Shown here: piece by piece, positions 1-11,179 of the stretch
How the letters are laid out: every line of letters begins with the position of its first letter
Position numbering within the stretch: the stretch's first letter is position 1
From: Falciphora oryzae
Taxonomy: Eukaryota; Ascomycota; Sordariomycetes; Magnaporthales; Magnaporthaceae
NCBI GenBank assembly: GCA_000733355.1
Contig: JNVV01000022.1
Coordinates: forward strand, 207,319 to 271,318
DNA: 64,000 nt
Direction of reading: 5' to 3'
Notes under the pieces: model-generated
Seen by the model: only the letters and a program-made list of their open reading frames with translations
Databases searched by the model: none
What the model was told of the DNA's origin: nothing
Made by a program: the position numbers and the translations under genes

Positions 1-357
1 CCTCCTCGCCCGCATCGCTCAAGGGATCAATCATGCACCTCGATGGCATCAATTCGACCGGCCCTTTTCCAGGTCCTCGTACTAACACGGTCGTCTATGA
101 CCAACAGCTAGCTGTATACATTCGTTGATTGACATTATTGTCAAGTACACTCGTTTCCTCGTTCCCTGACAGAGTGAGTCCGAACCCCCTGTCTACCCCT
201 GAACCTTCTTCCGGCCTCCGCACGGAATCGTGGTTGGGAATCGCGGGCTGGCCTCGAGGCCATCGAGACAAAACACCAGACTTTCAGCTATAGGGGGAGG
301 AAATCCAAGGCTACAGGGTGTTGATCTAACTGCAAAACCGCAAGCTAGACATAAAAA
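1..357. other. Upstream region of MSB2; no gene seen
   Basis: I see no supportable coding region here. The stretch lies directly upstream of the mucin start codon and should hold its promoter and 5' leader. A short open frame starting at 230 overlaps the mucin start in another frame and has no family features. Confidence 0.5.
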
Positions 358-2508
358 ATGCACACGACATCGGTCCTGGCCGCGGCCTTCGTGGCCGCCG
401 CCACCATCGTCAGCGCGGAGCCCGAAAGGCCCAAGATCTACTTTCCCCGTAACGTCAAGCGTCAGTTCCTCAATGTGACAATCACCAGCCAGGAGTCCTC
501 GACATCGCAGTCGACGCCCCCGGTTGTTCCTGCGAGCTCGACGAAGCGCCAGAACCTGGGCGACATCCTCTCCAGCATCGGCGACAGCTTCGAGCCCTCG
601 AAGGCACCAACCTCGGACTCTAGCAGCGACAGGACTACTATTATTGTCTCGAGCACGATTGTGGTCCCTCCCGCTTCGGAGCCCTCGACGTCGTCTGTGC
701 CTTCCAAAGTCGACTCGTCGACCGGTGGTCTTCCCTCGACGTCGTCTGTGCCCTCCAAAGTCGACTCGTCGACCGGTGGTCTTCCCTCGACCGTGATTCC
801 CACTACGAGCTCCGCTCCTGTAGTCTCGTCTGAGGCCCCAGCGACCCCGACCGTTTCCACCAGCTCGAGTGGCATTCTGCTCGCCCCGACTGGCGAGGTC
901 ACCCCAACCTCGTCGGCAGACCCGCTGGCTGGCATCTCGTCGATTCTGAGCAGCGCTTTGTCCGAGGTCTCTACGGGCCTGGCCCCTAACACGACCGAGC
1001 CCGTCACTGTTCAGCCTACAACCGCTCAGCCCACGACAATCCTTCCGACTGTGACGATCGAGCCCACCACCGAGTCAACCCCCATCCCAACCAGCGTCCC
1101 TGAGTCGACCACCGTCCTGGACCCGACCATTACCCCTGGCCCGTCTACTGGGGTCGAGACTACCACGGCGCCCCCTCCTCCTTCGAGCACCGTTCTTCCC
1201 CCGCCCCCGGTCGTCAACTCCACGGAGCCGGGAACGACGACAACGACCCCGGGCCCCACAACCAGCCTTCCGCCTTCCGATACTACTTCGACCACGTCCT
1301 CTCTCCCGCCCTCGGTTCCCCCGACCAATGTGCCGAGTGCCAACAACACCATCTCTATCCCGCCGAGTACCTCGACTGAGCCTCCCGTGACCTCGGTCCC
1401 CACGGACAGCCAGCCCACTCTTGGCCCTACCGCGCCGGTGCCCTCTGCCAACGGCACCATCCCTCTGCCCTCTACCTCGGCGCCGTCAAAGGATGAGCCG
1501 ATCACGTCCACCCCTGCGCCTAGCTCGACCAGTGCGCCCTGGCTCCCGTCCACTCTGGTTATTGGCATGCCTCCGCCCACCAAGTCGGATGACCCCAACG
1601 TGCCCTCGGCGACTGCCACTCCTATTCCCTCGGATCTGCCCAAGGCTATCACGCCTGATTCGGACAACAAGCCGCTTCCGGAGGACACGGTCGAGATTCA
1701 GGTCGGGTTCAACTACGCGCTCAACTACGAGTTCGTCGCTGGCACCCCGCAGGCTGCCGCCCAGATCTTCAAGCTGCTCCCGCAGGCTCTGGGTTACCTT
1801 CCGGGAACTGAGCAGGCCGACAAGGTGCAGATGCGTCGCCTGCAGCCCCTGAACACCAACAAGGAGCTGGGTTTCCTCACGACCCTCGCCATTGCCACCT
1901 ACCCCAAGGACCAGGTCAACAGGCTGAGGCTGGACGTCAAGATCCCCAGCTCGAAGCTGTACCAGAACTCGAACGCTCTAGTGCACAACCTCACGCTCGA
2001 GATTAACCCTGCTATCGACATTCTGGTCGGCAACCTTGACTCGACCGGCGGCAACGGCGCCCCTGGTGGCTCTCCCGGCAGCCCTGGCGGCACTCCTAAC
2101 GACGTGTTCAACAATGAGAATAGCAGCAACAACCCGTCGGCGTCTCAGCGGGCTACCTTTGCTGGCATCACTGTCGGTGCTGTGTCCCTGGCCGCTGCCT
2201 ACGGCGCCGCCATGTTCATCATCGCGCGCAGGTACAAGAAGAAGAGACAGGCCCACCAGCGTTCCAGCTCGCTGAGCGGCGGCTCCAGGTCCACGGCATC
2301 GGGCATGCGCGAGACTACCGGCAGCCCTGCGCTGATGGGTGGTGCTCTGCTCAGCCGCGACTTCACCTCTAGCTACGGTGGAGTTGCTGGCGGTGTCCCT
2401 GGCGGCCGCGACAGCCACGGCAGCGGTCGCAGCGGCGCTGGCAACTCGGGCCGGACGGCGTTCATCTCGGCGCCCGTTGCCCAGGAGAACTCGCTTGGCT
2501 GGAACTAA
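358..2508 (+). CDS. MSB2: Signalling mucin Msb2-like transmembrane sensor
   Basis: Single-exon gene of 716 residues. Residues 1-20 form a signal peptide ending AATIVSA. About residues 35-435 are a Ser/Thr/Pro-rich mucin region with many potential O-glycosylation sites. A folded extracellular segment follows (about 440-560: VEIQVGFNYALNY, then a stretch rich in KVQMRRLQPL). A single membrane helix lies near residues 599-622 (TFAGITVGAVSLAAAYGAAMF), followed by a basic stop-transfer RRYKKKR and a cytoplasmic tail rich in Ser and Gly. This is the architecture of fungal Msb2, the surface sensor upstream of the filamentation/pathogenicity MAPK module and Cdc42 (family knowledge). A 17-residue unit is tandemly duplicated at 682-783. 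The ATG at 358 is the only one that places the signal peptide at the N terminus. The assignment rests on architecture and the conserved juxtamembrane region; another mucin such as Hkr1 is less likely. Confidence 0.88.
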   Translation: MHTTSVLAAAFVAAATIVSAEPERPKIYFPRNVKRQFLNVTITSQESSTSQSTPPVVPASSTKRQNLGDILSSIGDSFEPSKAPTSDSSSDRTTIIVSSTIVVPPASEPSTSSVPSKVDSSTGGLPSTSSVPSKVDSSTGGLPSTVIPTTSSAPVVSSEAPATPTVSTSSSGILLAPTGEVTPTSSADPLAGISSILSSALSEVSTGLAPNTTEPVTVQPTTAQPTTILPTVTIEPTTESTPIPTSVPESTTVLDPTITPGPSTGVETTTAPPPPSSTVLPPPPVVNSTEPGTTTTTPGPTTSLPPSDTTSTTSSLPPSVPPTNVPSANNTISIPPSTSTEPPVTSVPTDSQPTLGPTAPVPSANGTIPLPSTSAPSKDEPITSTPAPSSTSAPWLPSTLVIGMPPPTKSDDPNVPSATATPIPSDLPKAITPDSDNKPLPEDTVEIQVGFNYALNYEFVAGTPQAAAQIFKLLPQALGYLPGTEQADKVQMRRLQPLNTNKELGFLTTLAIATYPKDQVNRLRLDVKIPSSKLYQNSNALVHNLTLEINPAIDILVGNLDSTGGNGAPGGSPGSPGGTPNDVFNNENSSNNPSASQRATFAGITVGAVSLAAAYGAAMFIIARRYKKKRQAHQRSSSLSGGSRSTASGMRETTGSPALMGGALLSRDFTSSYGGVAGGVPGGRDSHGSGRSGAGNSGRTAFISAPVAQENSLGWN
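682..783 (+). repeat. 51-bp tandem duplication inside the mucin
   Basis: Two adjacent 51-bp copies, 682-732 and 733-783, differ by a single base (T/C) and each encode the same 17 residues starting PSTSSVPSKV. The copies are in frame and lie in the Ser/Thr-rich ectodomain. Confidence 0.95.
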
Positions 2509-4645
2509 GAACACAGCCGAGTCGACCGTGTCTAGAGAGCGGAGAGCTCGCCACCAGTTCGACTCCTGCCACGCGCCACGCGCCATATTTACAATATCTC
2601 GACGTTTCAATAGAAGATACACGCCGGCCTGCCTTACCTCCTTTGCTGTTTTCTTGCATAACTTCGATACCCCTCGGGACGTCGCGGTTTTGATTGCATC
2701 CCAGACCACCGTGCCCGGACTGGAGTTTTGGTACCTCCGCCTCGCGGCGGTCTGTTTTACTATCAAGCGCCCGAGATTTTGTGTTTTTTCTGTTTGAGAT
2801 CTTTCTTCCCCTTCTTCATGGCCCGTGGCGGGATCTTCCCTCATCCGGGGTTCCCCTTCGGACCATTAAACTTTACTACATACACGCCTCTACCCTACAT
2901 CAAAAGGACCGAGCCCCCTTTTTGCCTATCTCCCTTTTAGCGGCTCGGTCCCGGGGTCCCAGGCCTTATTTCTCTAATCATATATCTCAATATTGGCGAT
3001 GTCTACCGTGGCAGGTGTCGAACCGGGCCGCCCCTCTCCGGAGCGGAAGTTCGCCCGATGTCTGTGGTTTTTTGTGGACGGAGCGCAGGAGTTGTCCATC
3101 AGGGAGGCGATCATGATTTGGGGGATGACGAGCTGAGCGACGAGGAGCTGGGAGCCACGCAACCACCACGCCGAAGCCGAAGTGGAAGATGACGGACCAC
3201 GTTTCCTCTCCGGCTACCGGTCACGAGCCGAAAAAAAGCACACCACCACGGGACAGTCGAGTCTCCTTTTCCTCTGTACATTTTTATGTTAAATGCCCCG
3301 ATATCTTGCTCGTTATGTATAGATACCATTGTCAATAAGGGGATGAGACAGGGAAGGCTCGTCAGTCTGCCAAGCACCAAACCCCCACCACCCGTTCTGG
3401 TTTTCTTTGTACTGTTTGTTCTGTCCCCGCCTGTGGGATTGTTCGCGAGAGAGTGTGTGGGACTGTGGAAGACGGAGATAGTGGGCCGCGATGTGTGCTC
3501 TCAATTTCCGTCAACCCACCTTAGCCCGCGACAGCGTTTGCCCTCGTGGCCTCAGGGGCAGAGCAAGACGAGGAACAAGAGGGTGGGCCATCCATATCTT
3601 GGCGGTCAACTCTGCTTGTACTCCAGATGTACTAGGCATTTTCTCCATCTCACCGCATTGTACTTCGTTCGTTGCTACTACCCCTGTGGTTTTCTTTCCT
3701 GTCATGACCAAGTCATACTTGCATGGACATGGCGGGCGCGGTAGAACCTACCACTAGAGACGATTCCGAGAAAGATGAATGAAAAAGATTTAAAATTATC
3801 TTTTCGAGTATTGCCGCCTTCGCTGTCAGTTGGACCGGGTTTTTGTCCTTGCATGAAAACATTTATCGTTCTGCAGCACCTGCAAAAGCAATATCACGTC
3901 CATGTAGGGGTCATGTTGGCAGATGGAGGAAGGCCAACTGGTCTGCTGGTATCGGCTGTTGGTCGACAGATGGTGAGATGTCGATTCTTGGGTCCAATTT
4001 CCCAATCTGCACGGGACGTGCTACGATTTCATTGTTGCCGCCAATTTATGGGCGTCATCATATCCTGACCGCCTGCAGCTTTTTTCCGTGCCGTTGGGCT
4101 ACGGCACGGTAATTCTCAACGCGCCGACAAGGTACATGTGCCCATCCATCACGGCCCGACTGGACGACCCAGCCGGGGGGCGCTTGTCGGCCGTTCGCAA
4201 TGTCGCCTCTGCGAGGTCGATGCGTCTAGGCCTCGGTTAATGGCATCCATGTCGTTGGCATTGTGACAGACGGACGGGAGTCGTGCTGCTTGCTGGGTGG
4301 GTGGCTGCAGCTTGGACCTGAGAGCTGACCGAGTTAAATTAATCGAGCGCATGGCCCACCCACCCACCAGCGATGAGGTAATTACCACTCTCTCCAATGA
4401 TGGCGGGTGTGAATACGGCCGCCCCGTCGATGGAACGTGCATTCCACGTCCGAGCCTTTCCATGTCACCAACAACCCTCAACTCCGTATCTGTCGTCCAG
4501 ACACGGCGCGCATTCATCGTCCAAGGCTAGGCTGGACGGAGAAAACAGAAATCAATAACGGTCGGCACCCTTGCCCGCCAGGCGAATGCGTGCAAATCCC
4601 GATTAGAAGCCGACAAACAGGGCAAACCTGGCGCAGCCAGCAGCG
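2509..4645. other. Intergenic, MSB2 3' region and MFS promoter
   Basis: About 2.1 kb without a supportable gene. The open frames found here are short, have no family features and overlap one another on both strands. The first part should be the MSB2 3' untranslated region, and the last few hundred bases should be the promoter of the downstream transporter. Confidence 0.5.
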
Positions 4646-7027
4646 ATGCCCGTTGCCGCCCCCACAGCGACGGCAGCATCAGCAGCGGGGAGAGGCAGCC
4701 CACCACAGCTCCACCCCGGCGGCAGCACCCCCTCCTCATCGTCATCCTCGGCGTCGACGACTTCGGACGGAGAAAGTCCCACAAAAGAATACCACGCCGC
4801 CGACGATGACGGTGGGGCCTCTTCGTCGTCATGGGTGCGTGACTCGCCGCCCCCGCTGCCGCTGCCGCCCCACGACGCGGACGGCATCGAGCTCGAGTCG
4901 CTGAGGCGCCCGGGCCGGCGACGGCCCCGCTCGCCCCGGCGCGGGCGAGCCGATGATGATGATGATGATGACGAGGCTGGGGGCTCGGGCTTGGATCTTG
5001 ACGAGGGCGAGGATGCCGATGACGATGACGATGGCAGCTACAATGGCGGTGGCACCCGGCACCGAACTTGCCGTCGTGGCAGCGCCGCCAGCACCACGCC
5101 AAGCTTTCAGCTGTATACTCCCGACGAAGAGCGCGCCGTAGTCGGCAAGTTTGACCGCCGGCTGGTCGGCTTCCTCGCCTTGCTGTACATGCTGAGCTTC
5201 CTCGACCGGTCCAGTACGTATTCTTTCCCCTTTTTGGAGTCACTTTTTTTCACTTCCTATGCCTCCTAGCTTCCCGAAATCTTGTCGCCCAGTATGCATA
5301 AATTGGAGGCCGTGCTCTAAGCTTTCCCCAATGTTTCTGTCACCACCGGTCTTCATCCCGATCCTGTCGAGCTAGGCTCGGTGGGCAATGCATCCTGCGC
5401 GTTCCAAAGCTTGTCCGCGATGACGTGGAGGTCCCTGAGAAGAGGCTCCGCCTTGGCCCGGAGGAGCACAGCACAGACTTGATTCCTTCTCGTCTGCTTC
5501 TGCCTTCGCGGACCGTCTCTTGGGGCGTTTCGTCTCATCCCATCTGCTGCAGCGCGCTGATACCCCCGTTTAGACATTGGAAACGCCCGCGTCGCCGGCA
5601 TGGACAGGGACCTGCAGACCTCGCCGCCGCGCGACGACTGGTACGAATGGGCCCTGTCGGCCTTCTACCTCACCTACATCGCCTTCGAGTGGCTGTCGCT
5701 GCTGTGGCGCGTCATACCCGCCCACGTCTTCGTCTCCCTCATCGTCTCATCCTGGGGCCTTGCTGCTTCAGCCCAAGCTGTCGCCACTTCCTATCCCATG
5801 CTCGTCGTCCTGCGTGCGCTGCTTGGCATTGGCGAGGCTGGCTTCACCGGCATCCCGCTTTACCTATCATTCTTCTTTAGGCGCGAGGAGCTGGCATTCC
5901 GCACCGCCGTCTTCATTTCCGGTGGGTATCTGCTTCTCGCTCGGCGATCTTGAGTTGCGCCGGTTGCCACACTGCAACACTATAGCTGACACTCTGCCGC
6001 GCAAAACCTTCAAGCCGCGCCGCTTGCCACATCCTTCGCCTCCAGTCTCGCATGGCTAATACTGAAACTTGGCGAGCACGGTCCGGTCACGCCATGGCGT
6101 CTTCTGTTCCTGCTCGAGGGCTTCCCCTCTATCCTCGCAGCAATCGCCGCTTGGCACATTGTCCCCGATTCGCCACAAACGGCCTCCTACCTCACAAAGC
6201 GGGAGAAGAAGGTCGCCAGCCTCAGACTGAGACACTCGGAGGTCGGAAGGAGGGGCGCAGCTCCCGTTCGTAACCTACAGGCTTCGAAGACAGCATTAGG
6301 CCAGGCGCTTGGAGCGCTCGTGGACCCAGTCGTCCTCCTGACGGCACTCATAATGTTCTTTACCAACATGGCTTACTCATCACTTCCTGTCTTTCTACCT
6401 ACGATGCTCGAGGAGTCGATGGGCCATGACCGGCTTCGTGCCCAGGCCTTCTCGGCGCCCCCTTATCTCGTATCATTCATGCTGGTGCTGGCGGCCGCGC
6501 GTGCGTCCGACGCCATTCGGTCACGGAGCAGCCTTGTAATCACGGCTGCCCTGCTGTCCACGGCAGGCTACGGCGTGCTGGCCTTGTCGGAGCGCGGCTT
6601 GCGGCTCGACCCAGCCAGCCCGTGGCGTTACCTGGCCGTGTACCCAGCCGCTTCAGGCTTCTTCATAGTAGTAACCCTGACCCTCGCCTGGACCATCAAC
6701 AACCAGCGCACCGAGGGCAGGCAGAAGGTCGGGTTCGCGCTGGTGCAGGTCGTCGGCCAGTGCGGGCCCTTGATCGGCGCCAGGCTCTACCCGCGCTCCC
6801 AGGCGCCGTTCTACACCGCCGGCATGGCGGCCTGCGCGGCGGCCATGCTGAGCGTCGCGGGCCTGGCGCTCGCGCTGCGCTGGCTGCTGGCGCGTCGGAA
6901 CCGCGCGCTGGACGCCGCGGCTGCCGAGAGGGACCATGTTGGAGAAGCAGATGGGCTCATGGACGAGGGCAAACACACCATGTCGAGGTCGCTGTCGGGG
7001 GATTGCGGGTTCCGGTATATGCTTTGA
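4646..7027 (+). CDS. MFS transporter, allantoate permease (Dal5/ACS) type
   Basis: Three exons, 4646-5213, 5574-5925 and 6046-7027, join in frame to 633 residues. Introns are GTACGT..TTTAG (360 nt) and GTATCT..CCAG (120 nt). The first junction rebuilds the family hallmark LDRSNIGNARVAG in the first membrane helix. The long N-terminal cytoplasmic tail (about 150 residues) is acidic and contains a GAT repeat coding a run of Asp. Further helices are YEWALSAFYLTYIAFEWLS, AHVFVSLIVSSWGLAAS, LVVLRALLGIGEAGF and, in the C-terminal half, VVLLTALIMFFTNMAYSSLP and others. Family members move small anions across the plasma membrane (allantoate, nicotinate, vitamins), with the substrate not predictable from sequence. 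The first intron is long for a fungus, so the 5' part deserves transcript support. Confidence 0.85.
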
Positions 7028-9208
7028 CTGTTGGTGCCTTGCCGTACGCATGCTCAGGGTGGTGTTCCTATGGCTTTTCGCGAGATATTGGCGTTCATAC
7101 GTACCTACTTGATTGGGTAGCTATACCTGCGAATCCTTATATCCGTATCACTAACAAGAGAGCATCCCAACCTTACTGAATATCTATGTTCTCCTTGCAA
7201 GTGTTCCACTCATGATCATAAGCTGTAGAAACCTTTCGGCAAATACCAAATCACATACGATGATAACAAACAACGCGAACAAAAGGCACACGAAAAGGTA
7301 ATTCTCAAGCACATACGAGCGATAAATACTGCGTCTAACTAGCCGTGAGCTGGACAGGAAGGATCGAACAACGGAAACATATAGCATCGAGTTTTCCCAT
7401 CGGTGGTCCATCCGGGTAGCTACTGTCCAGTTCAATAATTTGGGTGTCGGTGAGATCACTTGGCGCCCAGAAACTGACATTCTGGACTCAAACAACAGAA
7501 ACCTTTGTTCCTGTTTGCTCCGCCTTGCTGCTACCATCGTCGCATAACGAATCTTTTTACGAGCCAGGGCAAGCCACGTGCACCGGCGAGCGGAAAGAGC
7601 AGTCGCCGGGGGTGGCTTAGCAGCCGAGCCGTCCTGCCCGGCCCCGGCTCAAGGCTGATTCCGAGCGCTGTACGTGTGGCAGCATAGACACTGTAGCGGA
7701 ATGCCGAGAGGGAAACCCGAGTTGCCCAAACCCCAAAGCTCGGGCCGCGATGAGCGCAGGCCCGGGAGGCCTCGTCGCCTGTACTTCGGCGGTGGGCGAG
7801 GTTGCTCAGGAGAGAGAAGGACCAGGGTAGACCGTTGCTTGACGTGATCCAGTCGTCCGTCGGGTAATGAGGTGCTACGCTACAGTGGTATGTGCTACAG
7901 GGTCGCACCGGTCCAGAACTCTTTGTGTGGGCGACCACGGGGAATACCTACTAACGGGATGCGGGTTTTATACCCCCTTTTTTTTTTCGTCCTTTGGGTT
8001 CTCGGAGCAGATGAAGGGCTTTTTTGATCTTTTGACTTGGCGTGTGTAACCTTCCTCCACACTGCCGTTATTCGGCATCGAAGCTATAATGAGAGAAAGG
8101 GGACCAAGACGGGCTCCTTTGGAATGAGCAACTACAACCGTGTCGCCTGTATCTGGACCGGGTTCGCTTGTAAATGCCATCGTATCGGAATGCTTGAGTC
8201 GCCCAGATGCGAATGGATGCTCATCTGGGTCCGTGGCGTTATCCTGATGGCCTCCAAGGAGTCGAAGCAGCCGCCAAGCATCTACCGGCGAGGCGAGTTA
8301 CCAAAATCATGGTAATTGCACAGCCCAGTCGGATGGCTACCTAGGAAACCCACGATGCGTTTCGCATCCCCCCAGTGCATTGACAAGATTTTTGGACAGG
8401 ATCGTGGTGTGCGAGTCAATCTGTGGTTTCGGAGACTTAGCCGAGCCCCCCTGGATGGTAGAGGCTTGGCATCCATCCTTCTGCGTGACCTCCTGATTCC
8501 TCGAGCTCTTGAGCCCTCGATCATGACAAGCCTGTAATTCGAGGCCCGCGTCCGTGTTGACAAGTGGCTCGTCATCCAGTATTAGACGGATCTGACAAAG
8601 AGTCGGGTGCGGACTCGGCAGTCGGAGAGTGCAGAAATTGGAGGACGTCGAGACTGAATGCGGCAAACGGAGCCGCCTCGTGTGCTCAAAAAACAAAGTT
8701 TGATATGCTTCTTCGTAGGCTTCCACAACCGACGCGACCTGCCTTGGTCAGGGTCTTGGGCGCTACTCGATCTCCAAATGCCGATTTTGTCTTTCCCCCT
8801 CGTCCGTTCTTTCTCTTTGTCCAGGATCTGACAACCATCAGCCACGCTGGGGGCTGCCGCAGCAAAAAAAGAAGAACGAACATCTAAGCTTTAGGCTCGC
8901 GGGCATGAAGACGACCCGCTCGGCTGGACCGGGCCCTGACTCGGCCGGCGGATATTTTTGGCATCTGCCGAACGGCCGGGTCCCCGAGTTCGCGGTTGAC
9001 TCGAGCGTATTTCTGGGCTTGGGTGGCTCCAAGTCCTGGGGTTCTCCGCGAAGAAATCAAGGGGCTCTGCGATGGAGGCTGGGGTTGCTCTCTCCCTAGG
9101 ACATGGGTCGGGCGACACCGCCGCAGGCCTGGGGCCAGGGAGTACGGGGCGTCGGTCTGGATGGCGAGATCCGGATGAACTGTCGTCAGTTGCCCGCGAG
9201 GGCTAGTC
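7028..9208. other. Intergenic region; no gene seen
   Basis: About 2.2 kb without a supportable gene. Open frames on both strands are all below 140 residues, low in family signal and mutually overlapping. The right end becomes the promoter of the repeat-precursor gene. Confidence 0.5.
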
Positions 9209-9216
9209 TATATAAG
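9209..9216 (+). promoter_or_regulatory. TATA box of the repeat-precursor gene
   Basis: TATATAAG lies about 213 bp upstream of the ATG at 9429. It is followed by a long pyrimidine-rich leader (about 9223-9376, runs of TTCTC and CTCTT) that ends in CTACAG. This combination is typical of strongly expressed fungal genes. The CTACAG end also resembles a 3' splice site, so an intron in the 5' leader is possible, but I could not assign a donor. Confidence 0.6.
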
Positions 9217-9428
9217 AGATTCATCCCACTCCTCTCCGCCTTCTGTTTTTCCTTTCCGTCCTCATCCTCGGATAACCACCCCTTTCTCTTCTGTCTTCTC
9301 CTTTAGTCGATTTCCTACTGTCTATCCTTTTTAGCGGTCATTTCATTCCTTCTCTTCTCTTCTCTCTTCTCTCTACAGCTCGCATCTTATATCCCGTCGC
9401 AAGTTAAGACCGCCGATCGACCGCCAAG

Positions 9429-10217
9429 ATGCACTTCTCCAACTTCGTCAAGGTCATGGCCCTTGCCGCCTCCGCGGCTCCGGTCCTGGCTCTCCCTGCC
9501 GGAGAGCCCGCCGGCGTGGCCGCCCTCGAGGCCCGCGACCCGCAGCTGACGGGCCTGAGCCGCCTGCCGAACTTCAGGAACCCCTTCAAGAAGCACCGGG
9601 GCCGGTCGGTCGACGAGGAGGCTACCTTCGACGAGGACGCTGACGAGCAGGCCGAGCTCGTGGTCCGCCAGCTGACGGGCCTGAGCCGTCTTCCCAACCT
9701 TAAGAACCCGTTCAAGAACCTGAAGAACCCCTTCAAGAAGCACGGCAAGCGCGATGCCGATGAGGAGGCCGACGAGGAGGCTGCTTTCGACGAGGAGGCC
9801 GACGAGGTTGCCGACGAGGAGGCCACCTTCGACGAGGAGGCTGATGAGGGAGCCGACGAGGAGGAGGCCACCCTGGAGGCTCGCCAGCTTACGGGCCTGA
9901 GCCGTCTGCCTAACCTCAAGAACCCGTTCAAGAACCTGAAGAACCCCTTCAAGAAGCATGGCAAGCGCGACGTCGATGAGGAGGCCGACGAGGACGCCAC
10001 CTTCGACGAGGAGGCTGCTTTTGACGAGGCGGCCGACGAGGACGCCACCCTCGAGGCCCGCCAGCTCACCGGCCTGTCCCGCCTGCCCAACCTCAAGAAC
10101 CCGTTCAAGAACCTGAAGAACCCCTTCAAGAAGCACGGCAAGCGCGACGTCGACGAGGAGGCTGACGAGGAGGCTACTTTCGACGAGGAGGCCGATGAGG
10201 ATGCCTCCTTCGAGTAA
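9429..10217 (+). CDS. Secreted repeat precursor of cationic peptides (Kex2-processed repeat protein candidate)
   Basis: One exon, 262 residues. A signal peptide ends near VLALPAG and a short pro-segment ends LEAR. Four units follow. Unit 1 starts QLTGLSRLPN and contains one NPFKK, ending KHRGR. Units 2-4 are nearly identical: QLTGLSRLPN, then NPFK twice, then KKHGKR. Each unit is preceded by a Leu/Val-x-x-Arg site (LEAR or LVVR). Units are separated by strongly acidic linkers of 17-44 residues made of DEEAD, ATFDEE and similar. A 26-residue unit (Gln to Gly before KR) carries five Lys and one Arg with no acidic residue, so about +6, with regularly spaced Leu/Phe. Processing by Kex2 at KR and at the LEAR sites would release several copies of an amphipathic basic peptide, with the acidic linkers acting as neutralising spacers. 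That is inference. I do not recognise a named family. Alternatives are a cell-wall repeat protein or a repellent-type hyphal surface peptide. Confidence 0.75.
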   Translation: MHFSNFVKVMALAASAAPVLALPAGEPAGVAALEARDPQLTGLSRLPNFRNPFKKHRGRSVDEEATFDEDADEQAELVVRQLTGLSRLPNLKNPFKNLKNPFKKHGKRDADEEADEEAAFDEEADEVADEEATFDEEADEGADEEEATLEARQLTGLSRLPNLKNPFKNLKNPFKKHGKRDVDEEADEDATFDEEAAFDEAADEDATLEARQLTGLSRLPNLKNPFKNLKNPFKKHGKRDVDEEADEEATFDEEADEDASFE

Positions 10218-11179
10218 AGCTGTACGGGGCCGCTAATGAGTTCGAGGAGAAAGGATAGAGAGGAAGATGTTTTTGGATGTATGCCTGATTTGCTTTGTGT
10301 AGCTAGCAAACGGCTCGACAATATGACCCTATGTACTGGCTTCATGAACTGCCTCGCCGTGATTATTTCCATGCTTTTGCGTGTTTTCAAGGCTCCACTG
10401 CTGTCAGTAAGGATGCAGCCCTTGCCGCGCTGGTCATAGACCGTCACCATCCAGCGATTTCTAGCGCCCGTACTTCTCGTATGTCTGACGACGGAGTATA
10501 TGCGTCGAATATATAGAGATGTGTTACGGCCGGCTGGGCTTGCCTACTCCGCCGTCTCTCTCGGGCTGTGACGGCCTGCTTCTCGGTAGCAAATCACTAA
10601 CGGGGTGAAAATATTGCATGCCGTGTGACGACGCAACCGCGCCAACACTCTCCCCTCGTCTCCTCATTGTCATGACTTGTTTCATCGCGAAGAGTCATGC
10701 ATTTTTCTATGTTCCACCAGGAAACACACCTTGCCGTCGTGTGGCTTCGATCTGAGCACCTCTGCGACCACCTTCCCAAAGGCCGCCATAGGTAGGCACA
10801 TTGCGGTAAGGCAGTACAAGTAGAAGAAAACAGTAACTCAAATTATACCAACGGCGGAATCAGCTATCTATGCTCATGCTCCTACGCACCAATCCTCCTC
10901 GCCCCTTATTACGCCGTCTGACTAGGCCCGCACTCGCAGTTGCTATCAACACATGCCTGTAAGAATCAACTCGGAAAATCGTCAGAGTGAGGGAGAAGCA
11001 TCGCTGTGTATGAGTCAACAATAAAGTAAGGGTGTCCTCTGACAACAAGAGAAAACGACAGAAAAATGACCCGCACAATCAGAACCAGAGTGCCGCGTGT
11101 CCTCGTTCGTTTTGCGGAGACGACGATCCTACATCTTGAATGAAAAGAAAGATAAGGGAAAATGTGTGCCCCTGCGATA
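10218..11179. other. Intergenic region between convergent genes
   Basis: About 960 bp with no supportable gene. It must contain the 3' untranslated regions of the repeat precursor (+) and of the disordered protein (-). Confidence 0.5.

Noticed and set aside
9429..10217. Dikaritin-type cyclic RiPP precursor
   Set aside because: The repeat units lack the Tyr-containing core of ustiloxin/phomopsin-type peptides and no UstYa (DUF3328) or other tailoring gene is seen in the window.
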